The position numbers and the translations under genes are program-made. The notes beneath the pieces are model-generated. The model did not search any database, had not been told where the DNA came from, and saw nothing but the letters and a program-made list of their open reading frames with translations. From JANNRW01 sp031401815 (GTDB taxonomy: Bacteria; Desulfobacterota; Desulfuromonadia; Geobacterales; DSM-12255): a stretch of DNA of 8,451 nucleotides. The stretch is taken from the NCBI GenBank assembly GCA_031401815.1, contig JANNRW010000211.1, positions 1 through 8,451 of the forward strand. Reading direction: 5' to 3'. How positions within the stretch are numbered: position 1 is the first letter of the stretch; the number at the start of each line of letters is the position of its first letter. Shown piece after piece: positions 1-5,559 of this stretch.

Positions 1-384
1 CGGTGATGCATCAGGAGCATCAACCGGCGCGTATAAGGCAACGAAATCGCGTCGGGCTGTAACGGGTCTCCAGCACTGGGTTGAGTATCTGCCACAACAT
101 GCCATCCCTGCTACCCCGGAAGATGACTCTGGCTGATTCCGTTATCAAAGCCAGAGAGCATCGGCCTTCCCCTTCTGACCACAGGGTCGGCATCTTCAAG
201 CAATTTACGAGGCTACCTGTAGGTTCACTTTCGTTACGGCCTGCTGTTTTGCCAATTGGGAACTTACGACCCCTTGTTGCCAAGACGCCGCTCCCTTGAA
301 CTACCGAGGCGAACGGACAACTCCTCAGACGGGACTTAAACCCGTTAGATATTCAACTGTTACTGCGTACGGTCAAACCTACAC
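1..384 (-). mobile_element. Group II intron, 5' part (domain I), cut by window edge
   Basis: Read on the minus strand, this stretch resembles the 5' RNA portion of bacterial group II introns rather than a coding sequence. Landmarks are a GTGTA start near 384 (family consensus GUGYG) that can pair with TACGC a few bases on, a 'cgggtttaagtcccg' stem-loop at 333-347, the phrase 'ttggcaacaagg' near 275-286, 'cgtaacgaaagtgaacc' near 222-238, and 'cagaaggggaaggcc' near 165-179. I recognise this order of phrases from memory of proteobacterial introns; it was not aligned. Such introns are ribozymes that self-splice and retrotranspose using a reverse transcriptase encoded in domain IV, which would lie beyond position 1. 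ORFs of up to 87 codons here carry no recognisable protein and are better explained as overlap with structured RNA. Intactness cannot be judged. The 5' boundary is inferred from the GTGYG-like start and is uncertain by several bases. Confidence 0.68.
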
Positions 385-463
385 TATTTAATTTTTCAGA
401 ATTAAAAGGGGTCATCTAAACATTCCACAAGACCATACCCCTCACGCCCTTATACGATGTTAC

Positions 464-904
464 TCATTCTTGCGGTGCATTTATGTGCCGCAAGGAACTA
501 TCAATTTCAGCCATAAATCGTTGCCATATTCCGGGGATGTTGTCAGCCAGCACTTCCAAGGGCGCCTCTTCAAGCATGAAGCCATAGGCATGCACAAAGA
601 AATGTCTGAAGGTCAGATATTCGTAAAGCTCATCAGACAAACTTTCGGAAATCACCTCATTGGCGACCGAAAGATTGAGCAGATCCTTGTGCCAGTTTTC
701 CGCCCTGGTAATCTGAATACTCTTCAGTTTCAAGGTTTGTTTCAGAATATTCTCAATCCCGTTGTAGATATTATGGAGAAACACGCCAATGGCCGCCAGC
801 TCCACAACCGTCCTCTCCTGCCTGGCAGACACTTCCTCAAGATTGCGGAGCGCCACCTCGACATTCGCTATTTCCGCTAGTATCTGCCGCGGCATGCTAT
901 CCAT
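464..904 (-). CDS. hepT: HepT-like HEPN ribonuclease toxin
   Basis: This gene encodes the toxin partner of a HepT/MntA type VII toxin-antitoxin pair. HepT is a HEPN-fold RNase, and in studied systems MntA silences it by adding AMP to the tyrosine of its RX4HXY motif. From the chosen ATG (904) the protein is 146 aa, the usual size. It is all-helical in character, with the active-site motif RHFFVHAY near residues 100-107 (R100, H105, Y107), so both the nuclease residues and the AMPylation tyrosine are present. The upstream mntA stop overlaps this start by 8 nt (ATGGATAG), which suggests translational coupling. A second in-frame ATG at 937 would add 11 residues and overlap mntA by 41 nt; I prefer 904 because family members begin close to the 'ILAEI' helix. 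The divergent 'ILAEI...LHNIY.GIE' form resembles the HepT-like subfamily rather than the classical DUF86 one. Family assignment is firm; toxicity is inferred. Confidence 0.86.
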   Translation of the reverse strand: MDSMPRQILAEIANVEVALRNLEEVSARQERTVVELAAIGVFLHNIYNGIENILKQTLKLKSIQITRAENWHKDLLNLSVANEVISESLSDELYEYLTFRHFFVHAYGFMLEEAPLEVLADNIPGIWQRFMAEIDSSLRHINAPQE

Positions 905-1166
905 AAATTCGCATCCCGGTTTCTTCGATAAGGTCATTGAATAACGACTTCCTGGTGAGGTCTACAAGGTCAACCGGCTTTGACAGCTTTTTGAACAGCT
1001 CGGCATAGAATTTAAAAAATCGCTTCGGATCAATCCCTTTTACCCCAAGATCAATGTCATTGGCATTCTGTTCGTCTCCGAGGGATGATCCGAAAAGAAT
1101 GACCGTGGAGACCTCAAATTTCTTCGCGCATTGCAGGATGATATCTTTCTCGATATCGCTGATCAT
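897..1166 (-). CDS. mntA: MntA-type nucleotidyltransferase antitoxin (minimal form)
   Basis: This is a minimal nucleotidyltransferase (MNT) domain protein of 89 aa and the expected antitoxin of the HepT gene that follows and overlaps it. The pol-beta-type catalytic signature is visible: 'LFGSS' with G26-S27, then DID at residues 37-39 (GSX9DXD), and a third likely metal-binding acid at D66 in 'PVDLVDL'. In characterised systems MntA transfers AMP from ATP onto the HepT tyrosine. A good ribosome binding site, AAGGAG at 1175-1180, lies 8 nt before the ATG, supporting the start at 1166. Antitoxin first and toxin second is the common order. The protein is shorter than many MntA homologues and stops soon after 'NDLIEETGMRIYG', but all three catalytic acids are present, so it is probably functional rather than truncated. 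Confidence 0.9.
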   Translation of the reverse strand: MISDIEKDIILQCAKKFEVSTVILFGSSLGDEQNANDIDLGVKGIDPKRFFKFYAELFKKLSKPVDLVDLTRKSLFNDLIEETGMRIYG

Positions 1167-1195
1167 TCGTTATACTCCTTAGGTGAATAACGCGT

Positions 1196-1225
1196 ATTTA
1201 TTACACTTTTCATCTTTACTGTCAA
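1196..1225 (-). promoter_or_regulatory. Putative promoter of mntA-hepT
   Basis: On the minus strand a perfect -35 box TTGACA (1220-1225) is followed after 17 nt by AATAAA (1197-1202), which matches four of six bases of TATAAT. Transcription would begin near 1190, about 24 nt before the mntA start codon and just upstream of its AAGGAG. The -35 and spacing are convincing; the -10 is weak, and the region is AT-rich enough for chance matches. Confidence 0.42.
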
Positions 1226-1355
1226 TTAATCTAATGCTTCTATCGAACTCTGTTCTACTCTATTGTGAATGCATAGGTGTCAGCGACTCAATTTACTTCT
1301 ACTCAATTCCGTCTCTCTTTGTACTGATTTCAATAAGCTTTAAGCTAACCCTTTA

Positions 1356-1469
1356 CTCACGCGACGGCGCAACGACGCGACGAGAATCTTGAAACCGGAG
1401 AACCGCTTTCTTGTTTAACCCAAAAGCTTTTTTCTGCCTCCCGTTGCGTTCGTTGCGGCGTTGCTTGAG
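1356..1469. repeat. Imperfect 27/28-nt inverted repeat around a 59-nt spacer
   Basis: The left arm (1356-1382, starting ctcacgcgacgg) and right arm (1442-1469, ending ggcgttgcttgag) are reverse complements at 23 of 27 positions with one single-base insertion. Two of the mismatches would be G-U pairs in RNA. The arms enclose 59 nt containing 'aaaagctttttt'. The GC-rich arms contrast with AT-rich flanks. No ORF of note lies inside. The arms resemble the 'gacgcaacgacgc' dispersed repeats I recall from environmental proteobacterial genomes, so a non-autonomous mobile or REP-like element is likely, but only one copy is in view. Confidence 0.6.
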
Positions 1470-1576
1470 ATCGGTTTGGAGTTGATCGGCTCGGCCTTGG
1501 GACTACGGACAATTTTAAAAAATCGCCGGCTTGTTTTTCATATCAATTGAGCCTTTTGAAATTTCGCAACCAGAAC

Positions 1577-1611
1577 AAAAAAACCACCCTCCGGTTATCC
1601 CGGCAAGGTGG
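1577..1611 (-). terminator. Strong intrinsic terminator
   Basis: On the minus strand CCACC (1607-1611) pairs with GGTGG (1584-1588). Inside it are two further pairs (one T-G), one bulged G, then CCGG pairing with CCGG around a GATAA loop (1595-1599). The stem has 11 base pairs and runs directly into seven Ts (1577-1583). This is a textbook Rho-independent terminator for leftward transcription. It can serve the short ORF at 1698-1907, the candidate small RNA starting near 1668, or both. Confidence 0.85.
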
Positions 1612-1668
1612 CTTCTGTTTAATCGACATCCCATCCTGGTCATTATGTACTCCATCACATCAAATTTC
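1577..1668 (-). ncRNA. Candidate small RNA of about 90 nt
   Basis: A consensus promoter (TATAAT at 1675-1680, TTGACA at 1696-1701) and a strong intrinsic terminator (1577-1611) lie on the same strand about 90 nt apart. The stretch between them has no plausible ORF with a ribosome binding site. That arrangement is typical of a free-standing small RNA. I recognise no Rfam family in it, and the 5' half shows no convincing hairpin by eye. The alternative is that the terminator simply ends the upstream short ORF and the promoter match is chance. Both ends are predicted, not mapped. Confidence 0.38.
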
Positions 1669-1674
1669 GCTCAC

Positions 1675-1701
1675 ATTATAACGGTGTTTAATTAGTGTCA
1701 A
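1675..1701 (-). promoter_or_regulatory. Sigma-70 consensus promoter, 15-nt spacing
   Basis: Both hexamers are perfect: TTGACA at 1696-1701 and TATAAT at 1675-1680, read leftward. The spacer is 15 nt, two short of the optimum, which usually weakens a promoter. The -35 box overlaps the TGA stop codon of the ORF at 1698-1907. Transcription would start near 1668 and meet the terminator at 1611-1577, with no gene in between. Confidence 0.45.
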
Positions 1702-1907
1702 CAGTTATATTTTGCTGGCACCGCGAAGGCTAGGGGAACGCATTCCTGATTAGTTGCATTGACAACAGGTAATTGCACTATTCGCCAGGGGATAATGGCC
1801 GCCACATCCCCTTCGCCCAGTTCGAGAAGCACCTCTGCCAAACAGTCAAGAATAAACTGAAGATCAATCCCGATCTTTTCCTGGAGCAGTTGCGTTTCGT
1901 CAGACAT
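1698..1907 (-). CDS. Short ORF, possible truncated PEP carboxylase N-terminus
   Basis: This ORF encodes 69 aa behind an excellent ribosome binding site, AAAGGAG (1914-1920), 6 nt before the ATG, so translation is likely. Residues 1-42 form an amphipathic helical region containing 'LLQEKIGIDLQFILDCLAEVLLELGEGDVAAIIPW'-type features (key residues: D15, L20, E26-L28, L30-G31-E32, P40-W41). This recalls, from memory only, the beginning of some bacterial phosphoenolpyruvate carboxylases. Full enzymes are about 900 aa, and after P40-W41 the similarity ends in 28 unfamiliar residues and a stop. Other frames downstream do not continue the family. It may therefore be a remnant left by a deletion, or a real small protein of unknown function. 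It sits alone between the REP-like repeat and the terminator. Confidence 0.5.
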   Translation of the reverse strand: MSDETQLLQEKIGIDLQFILDCLAEVLLELGEGDVAAIIPWRIVQLPVVNATNQECVPLAFAVPAKYNC

Positions 1908-1992
1908 GGGATACTCCTTTTAGTTCTATGCTTAACCCCGATGACTATCATCTTCTGAGTAAGTTTAACCTGAGTGCCTGAAATAGGATACT

Positions 1993-2041
1993 TCGACAAG
2001 CTCAGGGTGAACGGCTTTACCGTTCGTTCTGAGCTTGTCGA
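1993..2041. repeat. REP-like palindromic repeat (tcgacaagctcag type)
   Basis: The arms tcgacaagctcag (1993-2005) and ctgagcttgtcga (2029-2041) are perfect 13-nt inverted complements. Inside them gaacgg (2009-2014) pairs with ccgttc (2020-2025) around a 5-nt loop, with three unpaired bases on each side between the two stems. I recognise this as a dispersed intergenic repeat common in environmental bacterial genomes, usually with the extended arm 'cttcgacaagctcag'. No T-run follows on either strand, so it is not a classical terminator, although it could stabilise the 3' end of the operon mRNA that ends at 2105. Confidence 0.8.
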
Positions 2042-2104
2042 TGCACATTAGAGATTGGATACTTACTCTTGGACAAAGCGCCGCAATGGGGCGTGCGATG
2101 CTAA

Positions 2105-4090
2105 TCATGCAGTTGACGGTTCAAACAGCCTCCCAGCTACCGCAAGCTGCTCCGGTGTCCCGAGCAAAAGAACTACGTCGCTATCCTGCAACTCCCAGAC
2201 AGGGTCAGGGTTTGGAACAACCTCTTCACCCCGCTTGATGACCAGTACAGTAGCACCTGACAGACGTCTGATAATGCCTTCCCCCAGACCATGGCCTTCC
2301 AGCCTTGAACCTTTTTTCAAGCGGTAGGTTCCGATCTCCGCTCCTGCCAGATAACCACTGATGCCAACGGCGTGACTGTGTCGTCTGCTCATGGAACGGA
2401 GCATGTCGTAACCATCGCTGCGAATTTCGGCTACGCACCTTTCGATGTCGTCCTGCGGCACAAGATAATTTCTCAAGACGCGGGAGAGAATCTCCACGGA
2501 AGTTTCGAACTCTTCAGGAATGACCTCATTGACCCCCAGTTTGTACAGAGGCTCTACCTCCAAAATGTAGCGGGTTCTGACAATGATGTGCAGCGATGGC
2601 TTTATCTGCCGCGCCAGGGCGGCAACCCTGCGACTGGTGGCGGCGTCCGAGATGGCGACCACCAGACTGCGTGCCGTATCGATCCGGGCCTGCTTCAGTA
2701 CCTCGGGCTGGGAAGCGTCGCCAAACAATATATGTTCACCCTTCTTACCCTCGTTTTTAACCGTGAAAGGGTTGGTTTCAATAACTATATGTTGAATCTT
2801 GAGACTCTTCAACACCCTCGCCAGATTTTTACCATTCACACCGTATCCGACGATGATGACATGATCTGTCAAGGTCAGCTGTTTTTCATGACTGGAGAGC
2901 ACGCCTCTGCCGCGGGTCCAGCCATGGGGCAGATTGCGTATGAGATAATCCGCAACCGGGACGGCGATTTTAAGGCAGAGCGGTGTCAATCCCATTGTGG
3001 CGATGGAGGCCGCCAGAAATATCTGGTAAAGCTCCGGTGTCAGCAGTCCGAACCTGACCCCGGCCTGTGACAGAACGAAGGAAAATTCACCGATCTGGGC
3101 CAGGGAGAGCGCTGCAATGACAGCAATCCTCATCGGCACCCCCAGTGCCATGGCCGCACCGGTACTGATGAGCGTTTTGATCAGCAGAATTGTTACCACC
3201 AGTGATGTTATCAGCAGCGGGTATTTGACCAGAATGGCCGGGTCAAGCAGCATCCCGACGGAGATAAAGAAAAGGCTCATGAACGCTTCCCGGAAGGGGA
3301 TGATATCGCTCAAGGCCTGGTGACTGTATTCGGATTCGGAAATCGCCAGGCCGGCGATGAAGGCACCCAGTGCCAGGGAAAGGCCGGCCAGTGCGGTCAG
3401 CCAGGCGGTGCCTGAAACGATGAAGATGATGGTCAGGATGAAGAGTTCGCGGCTTCTGGTTTTGACGATTTGATTGAAAATCCACGGCACCATGAAGCGG
3501 GCGCCGTAATGCGCCGCCAAAACCACCGTAATTGTTTTTGCCATGACCACCAGAATACCCTGCAGACCGCCGCCGTTTCCTGCAAGCAGGGGGGTCAGCA
3601 GCATCAGCGGCACTATGCACAGATCCTGAAAGATCAGAATTCCCATTGCCAGCTTGCCGTGCGGAGCATCCGCTTCGCCACCGTCCATCAGCAGCTTCAT
3701 CACGATCGCAGTACTGGAGAGCGCCACCAGAAAACCGAAAAAGAGCGATTGGCGACCGGGATAGCCAAATGCCATACCTACAGAGGCTATCGCCAGAATA
3801 GTAATCAGCACCTGTAGTCCGCCACCCCACAACACCAGGTGCTTGATCCGCATCAACTCCTTCACGGAGAGTTCGATGCCGATGGTGAAGAGTAGCAGCA
3901 CCACTCCGATCTCGGCCATCTGCTCAACTTCGTGGGTATTCTTGATAAAGGCCAGGGCATAGGGGCCAGCAAGGATGCCAGTAACCAGAAAACCGATGAT
4001 GGAGGGGAGTTTCAGACGACGGAACAGGACTACCGTTACCAGTGCCAGCCCAAACAGGATCACTATGTCTTTGAGCGATTCATACTGCAT
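2105..4090 (-). CDS. Kef-type CPA2 cation/proton antiporter with TrkA-N and TrkA-C domains
   Basis: This inner-membrane monovalent cation/proton antiporter (probably K+ or Na+ efflux) has 661 aa. Residues 1-385 form a hydrophobic Na+/H+-exchanger domain of about 12 helices, starting with 'KLPSIIGFLVTGILAGP' and carrying the FQDLCIVPL motif (154-162) whose D156 is the family's conserved transport aspartate. Residues about 407-530 form a TrkA-N (RCK) Rossmann domain with GYGVNG at 415-420 and an acidic E438 ending the second strand, which fits NAD(H) binding. Residues about 585-656 form a TrkA-C domain. Full length and these domains resemble E. coli YbaL more than KefC, which lacks TrkA-C. It is the last gene of the operon, 19 nt after the kinase. 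GGAAA at 4099-4103 is a modest ribosome binding site for ATG 4090. Gating by nucleotide or ligand through the RCK domain is expected; the ion is not decidable from sequence. Confidence 0.96.
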   Translation of the reverse strand: MQYESLKDIVILFGLALVTVVLFRRLKLPSIIGFLVTGILAGPYALAFIKNTHEVEQMAEIGVVLLLFTIGIELSVKELMRIKHLVLWGGGLQVLITILAIASVGMAFGYPGRQSLFFGFLVALSSTAIVMKLLMDGGEADAPHGKLAMGILIFQDLCIVPLMLLTPLLAGNGGGLQGILVVMAKTITVVLAAHYGARFMVPWIFNQIVKTRSRELFILTIIFIVSGTAWLTALAGLSLALGAFIAGLAISESEYSHQALSDIIPFREAFMSLFFISVGMLLDPAILVKYPLLITSLVVTILLIKTLISTGAAMALGVPMRIAVIAALSLAQIGEFSFVLSQAGVRFGLLTPELYQIFLAASIATMGLTPLCLKIAVPVADYLIRNLPHGWTRGRGVLSSHEKQLTLTDHVIIVGYGVNGKNLARVLKSLKIQHIVIETNPFTVKNEGKKGEHILFGDASQPEVLKQARIDTARSLVVAISDAATSRRVAALARQIKPSLHIIVRTRYILEVEPLYKLGVNEVIPEEFETSVEILSRVLRNYLVPQDDIERCVAEIRSDGYDMLRSMSRRHSHAVGISGYLAGAEIGTYRLKKGSRLEGHGLGEGIIRRLSGATVLVIKRGEEVVPNPDPVWELQDSDVVLLLGTPEQLAVAGRLFEPSTA

Positions 4091-4109
4091 GGATAATGTT
4101 TCCGATTAC

Positions 4110-5105
4110 TCATTTGTTATGCGGCAACCGTATTGTCGCCTCCGTTCCAACTCCCTGCCTGCTGTTAATACCAAGCGTGCCGCCATGCGCCTCAATCACT
4201 TTTCTTGAGATAGGCATACCAAGACCAGTTCCTTCATTTTTCGTCGTGTAAAACGGCATGAAAAGGTTTGCCAGGGTTTCGCGATCCATTCCGGAGCCCT
4301 GGTCTTTGATAGTAATTGCAATGTAATCAGTGTCAATGGCAGCTGTTATCGTTACAACCGACCCAGGCTGTGAGGCATCAACAGCATTGTCAATCAGATT
4401 AATCAGTGCCCGTTCGATGTGGGAGCTGTCAATGGGTGTGTTTACCGGAATTGTGGGGAGATGGATCGTCAAAGGGATACTTCTCGCCTCTGCCTTTGCC
4501 CGACAGGATTCACCAGCTTGACGGATCGAGTCCCTGATATCGACGTCTTTGAACTCCAGTTGGAGCGGTTTGGCAAAATCCAGCACGGAGTTGACGATTC
4601 TCTGCATATTCTGCGCTGAATCCTCTATTGTCTGGACACCAAGAGTAATATCTCCCTTCCCCTCCCGAATCCGCCGGGCAAAACCCAGGATGGATACGAG
4701 GGGGTTCTTTAAGTCATGCGCAATGACAGTGGCAACCTGTCCGACACCGGCGAGATAGCGATCCAGCGCTGCCTGCTTCTGTTTTTTCCTGTCACGCGCC
4801 GCCAGGAAAAACGCGACGGAAGCAAATACCCCGGTAAACACCAGGTGCAGCACCCTGTCCAGTAATTGCGGAAATGACGTTGCCCAAGCGCCGAAAAAAA
4901 ATGGAAGATAGGCTGCCGACACGAACAGCCAGGTAACAATAGCGCCTTTCAGGCCGAAACGAAGTGCCCCCAGAAGCAGCGGCAGGTAGTAAAGTTCTTC
5001 AAAAACAACGAGCGCTGAAAACTGCCGCATTGTTTCAAAATGCAGGTAGGTGATCAGTATTGTAAGCGTGACAATGGTGAGTATGTGATGGTTCTTTTTG
5101 TTCAA
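4110..5105 (-). CDS. Membrane-bound sensor histidine kinase
   Basis: This 331-aa sensor kinase has an N-terminal membrane region of about four helices (residues 8-103, including 'EELYYLPLLLGALRFGLKG', a phrase common in membrane-embedded sensory domains) and no sizeable periplasmic loop. A short coiled stretch leads to a HisKA domain with phospho-acceptor H130 in HDLKNP (130-135). The HATPase domain follows, with N box residues N236 and N240, G1 box D268-G270-G272, F box FMPFYTTK (282-289) and G2 box GTGLG (292-296). All catalytic boxes are intact. The start is TTG at 5105, supported by GGAG (5112-5115) 6 nt upstream; the next ATG would remove the first membrane helix. It lies 19 nt after the PsiE-like gene and 19 nt before the antiporter, so it is co-transcribed with both. 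No response regulator is adjacent. It probably senses a membrane or ion-related signal, which is inference from context. Confidence 0.95.
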   Translation of the reverse strand: MNKKNHHILTIVTLTILITYLHFETMRQFSALVVFEELYYLPLLLGALRFGLKGAIVTWLFVSAAYLPFFFGAWATSFPQLLDRVLHLVFTGVFASVAFFLAARDRKKQKQAALDRYLAGVGQVATVIAHDLKNPLVSILGFARRIREGKGDITLGVQTIEDSAQNMQRIVNSVLDFAKPLQLEFKDVDIRDSIRQAGESCRAKAEARSIPLTIHLPTIPVNTPIDSSHIERALINLIDNAVDASQPGSVVTITAAIDTDYIAITIKDQGSGMDRETLANLFMPFYTTKNEGTGLGMPISRKVIEAHGGTLGINSRQGVGTEATIRLPHNK

Positions 5106-5111
5106 GGAGCA

Positions 5112-5115
5112 CTCC
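5112..5115 (-). promoter_or_regulatory. Ribosome binding site that decides the TTG start
   Basis: GGAG read leftward sits 6 nt before TTG at 5105. It is the best Shine-Dalgarno match near the kinase start, and there is no ATG until residue 26, inside the membrane region. This supports TTG as the true start of the kinase. Confidence 0.7.
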
Positions 5116-5124
5116 AGGTTTAGT

Positions 5125-5559
5125 TCAGCTCTTTTCCTCCGTTTTTATCTCCTCAAGTTTAGCCTTCAACTTTATCAGGTAATATCCTATGGATAGAGCC
5201 AGGATAATAGCCGCTATACCCAACAGCGCCACACCGGAGAGCTCCTTCACGTCGAGGATGATCACCTTGCGAGCAATGGCAATGATGGCAACCGACATGA
5301 CTATCTGCGCGTGATCGATCGATTGGGACAGGTAAGTCTTGACCATGGTTTCCAATAGCTCGATTCCGATCAGTACCAGCATGAATAACCCGAATATCTC
5401 CAGCAGCTCATCGATATCGAGCAGAAAAACCGGCGGCGTCATAATGTCCTTTATGATGATCCAGGCCACATCCAGGGTGCTGAGGAACAAAACCAGCGCC
5501 ATCATTGCTACCAGCGCAAGAATGATCATCTTTTCGAATTTCTTGATAATCTCTATCAT
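5125..5559 (-). CDS. PsiE-family small integral membrane protein
   Basis: This 144-aa membrane protein has four predicted hydrophobic segments (about 11-36, 52-72, 84-100 and 104-130) and a charged C-terminal tail, 'KLKAKLEEIKTEEKS'. The pattern 'LLDIDELLEIFGLFMLVLIGIELLETMV' and the later 'IAIARKVIILDVKELSG' are characteristic of the phosphate-starvation-inducible PsiE family (PF06146), whose biochemical role is unknown. The ATG at 5559 overlaps the stop of the ATPase gene as ATGA and is preceded by AAGGAGG (5564-5570), so translational coupling to the pump is clear. An in-frame ATG at 5598 would overlap the ATPase by 43 nt and add a hydrophilic leader not expected in the family. Tight coupling suggests it works with the ATPase, perhaps as an accessory subunit; that is inference only. 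Confidence 0.86.
   Translation of the reverse strand: MIEIIKKFEKMIILALVAMMALVLFLSTLDVAWIIIKDIMTPPVFLLDIDELLEIFGLFMLVLIGIELLETMVKTYLSQSIDHAQIVMSVAIIAIARKVIILDVKELSGVALLGIAAIILALSIGYYLIKLKAKLEEIKTEEKS

Noticed and set aside
20..299. Overlapping ORFs of 87 and 72 codons on both strands
   Set aside because: Composition is not protein-like, there is no ribosome binding site, and the DNA matches intron RNA landmarks.
333..347. T-arm-like hairpin suggesting a tRNA
   Set aside because: Only the T-arm resemblance exists. No acceptor, D or anticodon arms fit, and the hairpin is better explained by the group II intron RNA.
470..880. 136-codon plus-strand ORF
   Set aside because: It is antisense to the well-supported HepT gene and shows no recognisable domain.
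1183..1392. 69-codon hydrophobic plus-strand ORF starting with GTG
   Set aside because: It has no good ribosome binding site, overlaps the mntA promoter and runs into the inverted repeat. Its hydrophobicity follows from AT-rich DNA.
2058..2100. Possible terminator hairpin just after the antiporter stop
   Set aside because: The stem is only about four pairs and is not followed by a T-run on the minus strand.
2372..3070. 232-codon plus-strand ORF
   Set aside because: It is antisense to the TrkA-domain part of the antiporter, whose motifs are intact in the other strand.
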